A stretch of 45,588 bases of DNA from Chara braunii (lineage: Eukaryota > Streptophyta > Charophyceae > Charales > Characeae). The notes beneath the pieces are model-generated. The model saw nothing but the letters and a program-made list of their open reading frames with translations, searched no databases and was not told the DNA's origin. Location of the stretch: the NCBI GenBank assembly GCA_003427395.1, contig BFEA01000094.1, positions 455,996 through 501,583 of the forward strand, given 5' to 3'. This document shows, piece by piece, positions 8,906-18,519 of this stretch. The translations under genes were made by a program, and so were the position numbers. Numbering within the stretch: position 1 is the stretch's first letter; every line of letters begins with the position of its first letter.

Positions 8906-9060
8906 TGCGATCTCTGAGAGAACATTTGACTTATTGTACTTTACTCGAGGGCTAGACTCGGTTGTCAATTGGTTGATTTCGGCGTGCACGTATATCTTCC
9001 GGAAAGACGGATATATGCATGCACATATAGTACATCGTATACACTCAGGAAAGATGGATA

Positions 9061-9500
9061 TATTTATATATATATATATATATGTGGATAATACCAGAGA
9101 TAAGACAGCCCATGCCTTTGGCCCTCTGGTGTATTTCCAAGTTTACGTCTGTCGTGTATTTCTGACTGAATGAGTCTGGGCAGTTTGTCTCCTAGATTTT
9201 ATTTCAAGTTATTTGCCAATCAAATAACTGATTATAAATCCGAATACGTTCACCGAGCGTTTTGGATCAGTATTAAGTATCTGTTCTTTTCGATTTAGTA
9301 TTTATTGTCATCATGAAAATTTGATAAAATATTAAATTCATAATAATCATTGTCATTTTTTCAAGGTTAACTTATTATTAGTTAAGAATTAAACTGCATA
9401 TAGTGATTGATATTCACTGAAATAATCTGTGCATCATGCTGTGTTCTGAATTTCGTACCCGTACTATCCAAATTTAAATTTTAAATTTTAAATTTTAAAA
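9061..9500. other. AT-rich island with (TA)n and (TTTTAAA)n
   Basis: A TATA dinucleotide run lies at 9061-9083. From about 9190 composition becomes clearly AT-rich, ending in four TTTAAAT-type units (9470-9499). No open frame is supported. The composition shift contrasts with flanking DNA and could mark a different repeat or a matrix-attachment-like segment. Confidence 0.5.
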
Positions 9501-9789
9501 GGCACTTTTATTTAACGAGGCCGAGCCTTCCATGTGTTCGTAGTTTTGGAGTTGGAGACGAGATGGAGTACGAACAGGAGGGCCGACCTGTTGACGAGTA
9601 TCATTTGTACATCGGAAGGGAAAGATATCGACTCTTTTGAGTTCCATTCAAATGAGGTCATCCATGCTTTTTTGCGGTGTGCGGAGAGAATTGAGAAGTG
9701 GAGAGAGTGTTGTAGATGGCAGTGAGAGCTGTAGACGAAGGAAGGATGTTAGAAGCGTAGAGGTGCACAATTGACCGTGTTCGGCATGG

Positions 9790-9832
9790 TAGGGAGGGAG
9801 GGAGGGAGGGAGGGAGGGAGGGAGGGAGGGAG
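9790..9832. repeat. (GGGA)n tract, G-quadruplex-prone
   Basis: About ten GGGA units run without interruption on the plus strand. Four or more GGG runs separated by one base fit the G-quadruplex rule. A further G-rich purine stretch follows at 9880-9940. Confidence 0.9.
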
Positions 9833-10116
9833 TGTTAGAGGCATAGGAATGCAGAGTTGACCTTTTGAAAGATGTAAGGAGGAAAAGAGAGAGGGAGAGA
9901 GGAGGGGGGAAGGGGAGGGAAGGAGAGCATGGGGTAAACGCGGGGCACAGCCGGTGGCTACTCGTGAGGAATGCCAAGGTGGGATGTGAAGTCTTCCCTG
10001 GCATGACATGATGCTGCCAGGCCCCAGTTTGTGATAAGGTAGGGTGTGTGAGTCAAGTATTGTGAAAGCCTCAATATTTTGTTTTTCCAATTTTTCCCAC
10101 ATTTTCCTACCATTCC

Positions 10117-10120
<4 letters not shown>

Positions 10121-10171
<51 letters not shown>
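10121..10171. repeat. (CT)n microsatellite at left gap edge
   Basis: CT dinucleotides run into the N block at 10172. CT resumes at 10777, so the gap is probably an unresolved CT tract of unknown true length. Confidence 0.95.
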
Positions 10172-10776
10172 NNNNNNNNNNNNNNNNNNNNNNNNNNNNN
10201 NNNNNNNNNNNNNNNNNNNNNNNNNNNNNNNNNNNNNNNNNNNNNNNNNNNNNNNNNNNNNNNNNNNNNNNNNNNNNNNNNNNNNNNNNNNNNNNNNNNN
10301 NNNNNNNNNNNNNNNNNNNNNNNNNNNNNNNNNNNNNNNNNNNNNNNNNNNNNNNNNNNNNNNNNNNNNNNNNNNNNNNNNNNNNNNNNNNNNNNNNNNN
10401 NNNNNNNNNNNNNNNNNNNNNNNNNNNNNNNNNNNNNNNNNNNNNNNNNNNNNNNNNNNNNNNNNNNNNNNNNNNNNNNNNNNNNNNNNNNNNNNNNNNN
10501 NNNNNNNNNNNNNNNNNNNNNNNNNNNNNNNNNNNNNNNNNNNNNNNNNNNNNNNNNNNNNNNNNNNNNNNNNNNNNNNNNNNNNNNNNNNNNNNNNNNN
10601 NNNNNNNNNNNNNNNNNNNNNNNNNNNNNNNNNNNNNNNNNNNNNNNNNNNNNNNNNNNNNNNNNNNNNNNNNNNNNNNNNNNNNNNNNNNNNNNNNNNN
10701 NNNNNNNNNNNNNNNNNNNNNNNNNNNNNNNNNNNNNNNNNNNNNNNNNNNNNNNNNNNNNNNNNNNNNNNNNNNN
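10172..10776. other. Assembly gap (N)
   Basis: There are 605 N bases bounded on both sides by (CT)n. Any reading frame spanning it is artificial. Confidence 1.
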
Positions 10777-10849
<73 letters not shown>

Positions 10850-10853
10850 CTGG

Positions 10854-10909
<56 letters not shown>
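10777..10909. repeat. (CT)n followed by (GT)n compound microsatellite
   Basis: CT repeats run to 10846, then TGCTGGCTCTG, then (GT)n from about 10857 to 10908. Confidence 0.97.
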
Positions 10910-10912
<3 letters not shown>

Positions 10913-11119
10913 CACATTGTTGGCAGAAGAAGCGGTATGTGTTATCTCAGCGTGTGTCTTTGTCTACGGACATTCGGAGAGCTCACATGTTAATTATTTG
11001 AGAGGTTTTCCTTTCCAGCAAACAAAAAAAGAAAAAGGCAACTTAAGCTGAGGTCTGCAATTTGGGAAGCAGTGCTTGCTTGTATGGCGAGCCTTGTACG
11101 TGAGATGCACAACTTGTCA

Positions 11120-11310
11120 TGGGACTGACAACAGGTCATCCTGCAGGTTATCCTGATGACACCTCAGCTGCAGATAACTTGCAGGTCATCCTGCAGATAA
11201 CCTGCAGATAACCTGCAGGTCAGCCAGCAGATAACCTGCAGATAACCTGCAAGTCAGCCAGCAGATAACCTGCAGATCAGCCAGCAGATCAGCCAGCAGA
11301 TAACCACAGC
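11120..11310. repeat. Tandem array of CAGATAACCTG / CAGCCAG units
   Basis: GCAGATAACCTGCAG and GTCAGCCAGCAGATAACCTG alternate about ten times in an irregular array with higher-order units of roughly 23-36 bp. Many units contain CTGCAG (PstI-like palindromes). Not coding. Confidence 0.85.
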
Positions 11311-11816
11311 CTGCAAGTACTTCCCCTTGAAAAGAAACCGTCAAACAACGACAGCCTTGTACAGGAGATGCATACAAGTGGGGCCGTTATGGCACACGGG
11401 GATAGTACTTGGGACTTGCGACTTGGAATCTTTACCTGGGACTCGCTTCCCGAGATTCACTGCTTGGGGCTCACTCGTTGGGATTCGCCAGTTGGGACTA
11501 CCTGGCTCTTCTTTGCGCAAAAACAAGGTACAGTTGGGACTTGCTTCCCACAGGAGTTGTGGGAGGTTGGGTCTCACTAGACTTGTGGCAGTTGACGATT
11601 GCGACTCGCACAAGGAGGGACTTGTCAGCAGGGGAAATGGAAATTGGAAGTCCTTAAGTGGGAACTCCTCCGACGGTCCCACCCACCCACCATTTTTTGC
11701 TGATGTTATGTCCTTTTTCACTTTTTTAAAAGTCTTTTCCCCTTTTTTTTTCCCTTTCTTTTTGCCCCCTATTTGCTGTGTGAAATTGCGAGCTCAGACT
11801 GGTGCGTTCAAAACTA
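11311..11816. other. Degenerate GGGACTTG-type repeats; no gene seen
   Basis: Variants of TTGGGACT, GGGACTTGC and GGGACTCGC recur through 11405-11580. Overlapping frames up to 126 codons on both strands have no domain. I treat it as a worn minisatellite. Confidence 0.45.
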
Positions 11817-11924
11817 CCTTTTTCCCCCGAATACAACGTACGGTCATTATAGCTGTATTTAGACTGAAAGATGGCTCTAATACAGCTGCTATAATGACCG
11901 TACGTTGTATTCGGGGGAAGAAGG
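11817..11924. mobile_element. MITE-A copy 2, almost perfect palindrome
   Basis: The left arm CCTTTTTCCCCCGAATACAA continues into ACGTACGGTCATTATAGC. The right arm mirrors it (GCTATAATGACCGTACGT, ending GGGGGAAGAAGG). It is flanked by TA at 11815-11816 and 11925-11926. The high arm identity makes it the least-decayed palindrome of the family here. Confidence 0.9.
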
Positions 11925-12369
11925 TAGCTTCATCAAGGAAGCGTCACCAATGTGAGCAGAGCAGAGCAGGGCGAACCATTTTCTGCTGCTGACACATACA
12001 TATCATGTACTTTTGCCTGGGGCTGTTAAACATCGGGTCTAGCACCACTACTCCCCACCCTCCAAAAAAAATGGGGACTAGCTGGAGAGCTTTCGTACTC
12101 TCCTCCAAAGAGGGCGAAAATGCGTCACCGCTTCACTTAACTGTCCATTGAAGGACTCTCGTCACTCTCCAAATTGGTTGGCGATACTCGGCGAGCACAA
12201 GAAGACATCTGTCCAAGAGCACAGAAAAGGCGTCTGGAAGTCCGTTTTTGTCCACGTGGACTCCAGACAGACACACTCTCCAAAAAAAAAAAATTGGATA
12301 TGCATCGCGGCCTCTCAGCTAAGGACTCTCCAAAACAATGCTGGCTTTGGCAGGCGGGGAACTCTCCTA

Positions 12370-12476
12370 CCGTCTTCACCCGAATAGAACGCCCGGTCAT
12401 TATGGCTGTGTATTTGGCACAACTTTCAGCCCAGATACGGTGATAATCGCCGGGCGTTCTATTCGGGTGAAGACTG
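12370..12476. mobile_element. MITE-A copy 3
   Basis: It begins CCGTCTTCACCCGAATAGAA and ends TTCTATTCGGGTGAAGACTG, with flanking TA at 12368-12369 and 12477-12478. The interior TTTGGCACAACTTTCAGCCC matches copy 1 in reverse orientation, confirming a shared ancestor beyond the terminal repeats. Confidence 0.9.
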
Positions 12477-12537
12477 TAGCTTGGAGTGTGCCTTCTTTCT
12501 AGGTCCCTGCTCTGACAGCCCCCCAAGAGTTTTCCCG

Positions 12538-12644
12538 GGCCCGAATTGGAGAGTAACCAGTGGGACGCCCAACTCTCCACACATTCGGAGCGTGCAGAGC
12601 AGCGGAGAGATGGGTGTCCCACCAGTTACTCTCCAATTCGGGCC
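12538..12644. mobile_element. Inverted-repeat element (MITE-D)
   Basis: The arm GGCCCGAATTGGAGAGTAAC continues to CCCAACTCTCC. The right arm begins GGAGAGATGGGTGTCCCACC and ends TACTCTCCAATTCGGGCC. The arms are about 40 bp with a loop of about 25 bp. ACTCTCCAAATTGG near 12167 suggests another relic nearby. It is unrelated in sequence to MITE-A. Confidence 0.8.
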
Positions 12645-12683
12645 TGGTAGCATACATCAGCCATTGCATTTAAAACTCGAACG

Positions 12684-12801
12684 CACAGAAAAGAAGCGCC
12701 CACGAAGCACAACACTCAGGAAGGAGAAAGGTGAGGAACCGAGCGCAGGTAAGGAACCGAAGCACAACACACAGAAAAGCAGCGCCCACGAAGCACAACA
12801 C
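12684..12801. repeat. Direct repeat, 32 bp, spaced 86 bp
   Basis: A block starting CACAGAAAAGAAGCGCCCAC and ending AAGCACAACAC occurs at 12684 and, with one mismatch, at 12770. The intervening GAGGAACCGAGCGCAGGTAA also partly repeats. Not coding. Confidence 0.85.
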
Positions 12802-13067
12802 CGTGTTTCTGCCGGTCACCCGTCCGGCGTCATCAGGGGTCGAGGTACCTAGCGCAGGAGTAACTCTTCGGGGGCTGTCACCTACCAACATGTTGGCATG
12901 GGCGTCTCTGAATGTGCGAAAGAACGACAGAGCGGATGGCCTCCGTCGTGTGGCGCATCAACTCGCCAATTTTTTTGGAGGGTGGAGAGTAGTGGCGCAA
13001 CAGTCTATTTAAAAAGGTGATCGTCCGATTCCATCAGGATGTAAACAAATGGTCTTATTTTTTTTTG

Positions 13068-13179
13068 CCGAAGTCTTCACCCGAACAGAATGCCCGCTCA
13101 TTGTGTCTGTGTTTGGTGCTCCATTCTGTCTACACATACAGCGATAATGACCATTTTTTTTCTATTCCGACGAAGAGGG
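13068..13179. mobile_element. MITE-A copy 4, decayed
   Basis: The left end is CCGAAGTCTTCACCCGAACA; the right arm is ATAATGACCATTTTTTTTCT, ending CGACGAAGAGGG before TA. The arms still pair but carry many mismatches, so this is an older copy. Confidence 0.7.
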
Positions 13180-13535
13180 TAGCACGTGTGTGCCATTTGG
13201 CCACATCGACTGAAATCCCAAGACGAACCTCATTGAGTAAACTCTTATGATCAGCCCCCACTGCTGATCTGTTCAGGCTAGGAAAGCATGTACCTGGTCA
13301 ACCAGAGGACAAGTGTGCAAAGGAAAAGAGAAAGCTTCATCAAGGATTGACATCTCAGGACCAAGACAATAGAGGAGGATCACCTTCCCTAATAGGTGTA
13401 TCTTGGCCTTGAAAAAAAAAAAAAAAAAGGAGGAGGTGAGGAGGAGGAGAGGAGGAGGTGAGTGGGAATGATGTCCACTTTCATGCTTTCTAATCATTTT
13501 ATCTAAAACCACTGCTGTAGTGCACACCCAGGCGA

Positions 13536-13637
13536 CCGTCTTCCCTTGAATAAAAAGTACGGTCATTATGCCCTGTATTGGGGGCAACTTTCAGTCTACA
13601 TACAGCAATAATGACTGTATGTTCTATTTGTCTCCAC
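13536..13637. mobile_element. MITE-A copy 5, right end eroded
   Basis: It begins CCGTCTTCCCTTGAATAAAA with GTACGGTCATTATGCC. The interior has GGGGCAACTTTCAGTC, shared with copies 1 and 3, then ATAATGACTGTATGTTCTAT. The terminal GTGAAGACGG is lost. A further right-end scrap may lie at 14057-14086 (CTATTCGGGGAAAACGG). Confidence 0.7.
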
Positions 13638-14305
13638 TCGTGGTTAATGGGTGGTGTCATTTTTGCCAAAATTTTCACGGAAACTGCCATATTTCCCTGA
13701 ATTTTATTATTATTATTATTTTTTTTATTTTTTTTATTTTTTTTTGGTATGATATGTATGTGGTTTCGGGTATATCTGTATTCAGTTTCAACGTATTTGG
13801 ACATGTAACAAAAAAGTTGGCAAAAACACTGAATTCGGGAATTTTTTTGGCGAACTCCGAAAGCTACTCCAAATAGGGTTTTATAGTGCGCTTGAGTTTT
13901 TTTTTTTTTTTTTTCTCATTTTTTTGGTGCCTGTTTGGTTTTCTGAGGTTTGTATTATGAGCCTGCATGGTTGGTTTGCAGAATTTTCGATGACATTCCG
14001 TGTAGTGATGCGGCGAAAAAACCCGAATTTTGTGTCTTCCATTAACCATCTCTCTCTATTCGGGGAAAACGGTAAGACGGTAGCCTCAAAGCGTATCTTC
14101 TGCATGCAATTTGGAACACATTACGCATGTGCAGATTCTTTTTTTTTTTTTTTTTTTTTTTTGCGGCAGCAGCCAGGTATTCTATGCGAAAGTCCCGGAA
14201 AAAAAAGAAAGGAGCAGAAACGCTTCTAGTCGGATGAATTTGGGCGCTTCTGTAGTGGCCCGTACATTCCCTAACGTCCTTGCTTGTTTACGAGCACGAC
14301 TTTAG

Positions 14306-14433
14306 GAAGTACTGGTGGTTCTCTTACCACCACCAGGATAGGCAAAGCCTCAATCCCGGTGGTTCTCTTACCACCACCAGGATAGTGGTCTTGCACAAAG
14401 GACCTTAAGAAGAAGAAGAAGTACTGGTGGTTC
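14306..14433. mobile_element. Short retroposon with (AAG)n tail and 16-bp flanking repeats
   Basis: GAAGTACTGGTGGTTC occurs at 14306-14321 and again at 14418-14433. Between them lies about 96 bp ending in GAAGAAGAAGAA. The body has two copies of GGTTCTCTTACCACCACC, a sequence that also appears in the LINE 3' tail at 18013-18037. The layout fits target-primed insertion of a LINE tail fragment. The first flank overlaps the body repeat, so the exact boundary is uncertain. Confidence 0.6.
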
Positions 14434-14645
14434 CGATGTATCTAACCGTGTTTACTGCTGGACCTCCATGCATCGGGCCGCAATTCCCTCCAGAAAAATA
14501 AGTAAAAAAGTGCTACCATCTTCACCCAAATAGAATGCCTGTGGTCATTTTGGCTGTATCCAAATTGACTGTTCCACCCCAAATACAGCTATACAATGAC
14601 CCGGGCGTTCTATTCGGGTGAAGATGGTGGTACTGTGAGTATGCC
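14434..14645. mobile_element. MITE-B copy 1, 5'-incomplete, hosting MITE-A
   Basis: CTCCATGCATCGGGCCGCAA, TTCCCTCCAGAAAAATAAGT and the terminal ACTGTGAGTATGCCCT align with MITE-B copies at 16904-17041 and 43845-43957. The left terminal repeat is not seen. The MITE-A at 14516-14630 interrupts it just before the right terminus. Confidence 0.7.
14516..14630. mobile_element. MITE-A copy 6, nested in MITE-B
   Basis: The ends are CCATCTTCACCCAAATAGAA and TTCTATTCGGGTGAAGATGG, flanked by TA at 14514-14515 and 14631-14632. Removing it and one TA gives GTGCTACTGTGAGTATGCCC, which aligns with the uninterrupted MITE-B end at 17022-17041. Confidence 0.88.
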
Positions 14646-15028
14646 CTTCACTATCGATTTTTTTTTTCCAGGACTTTGATCAATCTGAGATATTTTCTTC
14701 ACTGGGCCCGTTTGAAATAAAGCAAGAAAAAAAAAAAAAAAAAAGGAGAAAAAAACAAAACCGAACGTGGAGTTTGGATGGCGGTTTCCCTATTTGCTTT
14801 GATGAAAGAACCTGGTCGAACGTGGCGTTCGTATTCGTATGTGGTTTCCCTGTTTGCTATGAAAGAACGTGGGTGGTGTCCTTTTCGCGACATCATTGAA
14901 TTTGGAACGATACAGAGAAGATTTTAGCATTGATGGCGAGCGCATAATCTAGAAACGAAAAAAAAAAAAAGCTAAGGTGAAGGTGGGAAGGTAGGTACAA
15001 CCGTACAAGATAGGAATGCAGGTGCAAA
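14646..15028. other. Poly(A) tracts and a diverged tandem repeat; no gene seen
   Basis: An A-run lies at about 14728-14744 and another at 14959-14970. A 60-bp unit beginning CGAACGTGG and containing GGTTTCCCTATTTGCT recurs twice at about 14764 and 14818. No coding signal. Confidence 0.5.
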
Positions 15029-15057
15029 GATAGGAATGTAGGTAGGTGCTCCTCGCT

Positions 15058-15113
<56 letters not shown>

Positions 15114-15135
15114 AATGTAGGTGCTCCTCCCACCT
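15029..15135. repeat. Poly(A) tract, about 50 bp, flanked by a direct repeat
   Basis: AGGAATGTAGGTAGGTGCTCCTC lies just left of the A-run and AGGAATGTAGGTGCTCCTC just right of it. The insert is essentially only adenines (15059-15111). It could be a tail-only retroposition or expansion inside a small duplication. Confidence 0.7.
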
Positions 15136-15728
15136 CTTCAGTGATCTCCTCCTAGAACAGAGAGGGAGAAAAAAAAAACATACAGGAGTGCCATGTTCGG
15201 TTTTGCGCAATCAAGGGAAAAATGGAAAATGATTCGAGATCGTGAAATGACCGTCACAAGAGCATGGTCCCATTAGCAGTCGGATAGGAGTGTGGCCGAT
15301 CCAGTGTGATGTGACACTGAGTCGCAGCGGCCTGACAGGTTCATTATGAATTTCTGGGGTGAGAAAACAGGAGAAAGGCAAAAAAAAAGAAAAAGAAACA
15401 GAGACCTTCCACCTGAAAAGAGTGCTTCCCAGCCATCAGATCACAAATGATCTGATGGTGGTGGTTGCAACAACAGTGCAGAAAGTAACTGTGGCATTTT
15501 CTGGAATAAACTCGACTTCTGTCAGGAGTGATCCTGACGCCCTCCATATACTCTGTGATTGAAGGAGGGCTCCACCCAATGAGATAATTGCACAGCAGCA
15601 AGCAAAATACTGAAAATCTTCTTCCCGTGGGCCTATGGCCGACCCCGCTCTCTTTTGGGGTTAACCATACCCCCAACGGATTGAAAAGATTTTGGCGGGA
15701 AGCTTCCTTTGCACCGGCATGCCCAGTG
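15135..15728. other. No gene seen
   Basis: Open frames here (for example 15344-15676 minus) have no domain. ATCAGATCACAAATGATCTGAT near 15436 is a short palindrome. Confidence 0.4.
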
Positions 15729-15934
15729 TTAAACCACCAGTACCTCGCTCAGCTATTGAATCCGAGCCTCCAGCACGCTGCGCGCCAAGTCCTGCCGAAC
15801 CACCGTCGCAATTTTCTTTTTCGTTTTGCCTGCGGCCTCCAGCCAATGCGGTCCGGCAGGCCGAAGCCCAAATGGCGCGGCGCGTATACGGGAAGCGTCG
15901 CGGCCGATAGCTGGGCCAGGTACTGGTGGTTTAA
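15729..15934. mobile_element. MITE-C copy 1, TTAA-bounded
   Basis: The left end TTAAACCACCAGTACCTCGC TCAGCTAT mirrors the right end, which ends GCTGGGCCAGGTACTGGTGG TTTAA. The inverted repeats are about 28 bp with few mismatches, total 206 bp, and the interior is GC-rich. TTAA at both outer edges could be part of the terminus or a TTAA target duplication. Related copies lie at 16537-16707 and 45321. Confidence 0.85.
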
Positions 15935-16379
15935 GGAGACGAGGAGGGGAACCAAGATCTCCTTACTTTTTCGGGTAATAAAATAAATGTAAAATACTGA
16001 CCGTGGGATCACGAGTACTGCACGGCAGGATTTGGGTCACTCAACTGCCACAAAAACTCTTTTCTATCCTCTCCGGTTGCTAGTGGGACCATGCTCAAGG
16101 TCTGTGCACGGTAGACTTGGAGCAAGGCCAGCAGCTGCCACGCTTTCTGTCGACCGTTAGCCTCAATAATGGACGATGTAGCCGCTAGCCGAACCGTCAA
16201 TAATATGCCCCAGCTAGACCCCTCAATCCCCAGCTAGACCCCTCAATGGGGGTTGTGGATGTAGTGGGAATGCCCATAAATCATACGTCCCGGCTGTGGC
16301 GGCTGGGCCCTCAGTCATAGGTCACCGTTGGGTCGCAGCTTGGCCCTTAATCATAGGTCTTCAGCTAGACCCTCGGGGT

Positions 16380-16412
<33 letters not shown>

Positions 16413-16536
16413 CCGAGCTGAAAAAAGAAAAACAAGATAGACCCCCAATCCAACTACGCAGCTCCTCACTGTTTCCGACAATTTTTATTTCCACCCCCCC
16501 CCCTGGATCAGCACAGATTGGCCAAAGACAAGTGCA
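15935..16536. other. No gene seen; 20-bp tandem unit and short palindrome
   Basis: CCCCAGCTAGACCCCTCAAT is tandemly repeated at 16208 and 16228. A perfect inverted repeat with arms AGCTAGACCC and GGGTCTAGCT (16363-16385) precedes a T-run at 16386-16411. This is repeat DNA, not a gene. Confidence 0.55.
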
Positions 16537-16707
16537 TTAAAACACGAGTACATCCAGCTATTGGCCGCCGGCGCCTGTCAGAATCTGAAAAGCGACGCAC
16601 ATTTTTTTTCATTGACGGTGTGCCTGCGCCGCCGTCTTTTTCGGATGGTGTCTCGTAGGCGAAGAGTTTCTTTTCAGCAAGGCTGGGGCCGTGTACTAGC
16701 GGTTTAA
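16537..16707. mobile_element. MITE-C copy 2, diverged
   Basis: The left end TTAAAACACGAGTACATCCA and the right end, ending GGCCGTGTACTAGCGGTTTAA, pair imperfectly with each other and match MITE-C copy 1. Length is 171 bp; the interior has GCCGCCGGCGCC. It also starts and ends in TTAA. Confidence 0.72.
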
Positions 16708-16903
16708 AATTGGAATAACACGGAGAAGACTACAGTGGCCCCCCCTTGCACAAGGATGGTGCACATCAACCATCCGAATTATTAATTAAAAAAAAAAAAG
16801 GCGCCAGGCATTGATTCCATTAGCCAAATTGAATACCCAGTGGGCCTTCTGGTGTGTATAAGTATCACCCTCCGCCTTGATGTCTCCCTCTACACTGTAC
16901 CAA

Positions 16904-17041
16904 GGGGGTACTCACACAAGCACGATCTTAAATGGATCTGACCGTATCTTAAATGGATCTTACCGTATATACAGCCGCTGGATGCATGTGGCCCCAATTC
17001 CGTCATGAAATAAGTTAAAAAGTCCCAGTGTGAGTATGCCC
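16904..17041. mobile_element. MITE-B copy 2
   Basis: The left GGGGGTACTCACACAAG and right CCCAGTGTGAGTATGCCC are inverted. The body includes CTTAAATGGATCT twice and GATGCATGTGGCCCCAATTC. The body aligns with MITE-B at 43845-43957 in reverse orientation and with 14434-14645. Confidence 0.8.
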
Positions 17042-17570
17042 TAAGAATTTCGCTGCTCGGCAGAGCACAAGGAATACACTTTTGACAAAGGCTAAAGAAG
17101 AATTGCTCGAGGTCATCCTAAAGAACCTGACAAAGGCAAGTAGGAAGCTGGTGAAAACGGTGGCGGCTGCCCCGGGCCAGGGGGACAAACAAAGGGCGAT
17201 CTTGGCCTTCAAACAAAAGTGGATAGACCCGAACCTCAAAATGGCGGATGTACAAAATGACGGCAGGTTAACATGGAAAAACTGGGCTGCGGAGCAACAC
17301 AGGTGGGTGTATAGGCCGGAAAACTGCTTCCATTCACCCCTGCCAGGCCATGATCGAGCACTTGAGCATGCTCCACGGACCGATGAGCAGCAGGGCCCGG
17401 CCGGGGACTCGGGGGACTTACCCTCTCCTCCATTGCCAGCGTGGTCCCCTCCTCTCCCGTCCGGTCCTCCTCCCCCGATCCCGTCACCGCCGCCTTCCCC
17501 ACCCTCAGCCTCGCCCCCGGGGACCCCTACGCCTCCTCCCCCTCCCCACCCCGTATCCCAACCTGCCTGA
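17042..17570 (+). pseudogene. LINE ORF2 C-terminus fragment with proline-rich end (probable)
   Basis: From about 17082 an open frame of 162 codons encodes a charged region (KAKEELLEVILKNLTKASRK) followed by a proline-rich tail (about residues 110-162) and a stop. LINE-1 in this window ends with a similar plan: charged helix, WKPWRTMEPSW, then a proline-rich 3' stretch. The sequence is also followed by the same conserved 3' tail module (17930-18092). No RT or endonuclease is present, so it would be a strongly 5'-truncated copy. A gag-like origin is the alternative. Confidence 0.45.
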
Positions 17571-18060
17571 ATGGCGGCCAGCCAGCCTGAGAAAACAATT
17601 CATTGCCTGAACAGATGACGAGTTGGTGGTTGCCTGCCTCTCAGAACAGGGGATGGGAGTGCAGTGCTCCACCGCACTGCAAGGCACGCAAAGCAGATAA
17701 AAGGAGAACGTGTTCCTAGACATACGAACGCTCAGTTCGAATGACATGAGGGAATAGGATATAAAACAGTGCATTGGGTACATAAGGGGCTGCTGGGATA
17801 AGGACTGGGTCGATAGATAATGGGGAGCTCCTTGAAATGGGAAGGGTGTCACTTGCAGCTCCAAGGGATGCTGGAGCCCCAGGATGAAACAGAAAAGAAC
17901 TGCAGTCTTGGTGCCATACGATGTTCTGATGGGACGCTGGACCCGGTTTCCAGCAGGTGCCGCTCCCCACCAATAGATGGAGCAGCCCGCCAGGTAAGCC
18001 CTCAATTCTGAGGGTTCTCGTACCACCGCCAGGATAGAGGGATACCGTAAGGGCTTTCAG

Positions 18061-18092
<32 letters not shown>
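17571..18092 (+). mobile_element. LINE 3' UTR and poly(A) tail
   Basis: The segment ends in a 33-base A-rich tail at about 18064-18094. About 85-145 bp upstream of the tail is the conserved module: GGGACGCTGGACCCGGTTTC, then CAGCAGGTG, then GCTCCCCACCAATAGATGGA GC. Each half can form a short hairpin (GCTGGA/TCCAGC and GCTCC/GGAGC). GGTTCTCGTACCACCGCCAG at 18015 matches the short retroposon at 14306-14433. The module also occurs at 20755-20812 and 24512-24567. Confidence 0.7.
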
Positions 18093-18095
<3 letters not shown>

Positions 18096-18102
18096 AAGAA
18101 AG

Positions 18103-18180
18103 AATTTCTTTCATTATAAATGTAAAATATATGCCTATCGAGAATCTCTTTCATTATAAATGTAAAATATACGTCTATCC
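18103..18180. repeat. 40-bp tandem duplication
   Basis: TCTTTCATTATAAATGTAAA occurs at about 18107 and 18147, each followed by ATATACGYCTATC-like sequence. It starts directly after the LINE poly(A) tail, so part of it may be a target-site-derived duplication. Confidence 0.85.
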
Positions 18181-18519
18181 AGTACACCTGGTTAAAGCCT
18201 GCTTTGAACTAGCCAGCAACACACAACCGACACGGAACTGACAATACTTTCATGTCACGTCAAGTCCCTTTCATGAGGGTCTAGCCAAATACTCTTGCAG
18301 GCCCTAAGACTATAGATCTTGCTATGTGTGCTTCTGCTCCCTCAAACACCCAGTACATGGCCCCAGGCAACTGGAGAACCTGTTTTGAGCCTCTCTGAAA
18401 ATCTAGGAGGCCGACCGCCGTAGATAAAATGAATCGGCGGTGGGGGGGCTCCGAAGGGCCCCATGGCGAATAGATGGCATGTACTGGTGCTTCAACGCCA
18501 TCCTTCGCTTTGCTCGGAA
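18181..18519. other. No gene seen
   Basis: A short unique-looking stretch between the duplication and the purine tract. GTACTGGTGCTTCAACGCC at 18481 faintly recalls the MITE-C terminus. Confidence 0.35.

Noticed and set aside
9749-11051. ORFs of 304-388 codons spanning 10172-10776
   Set aside because: They cross an N gap and (CT)n/(GT)n tracts, so they are artefacts.
16363-16411. Perfect hairpin followed by T-run (rho-independent terminator look-alike)
   Set aside because: The context is plant nuclear repeat DNA with no upstream gene; the T-run is one of many homopolymers.
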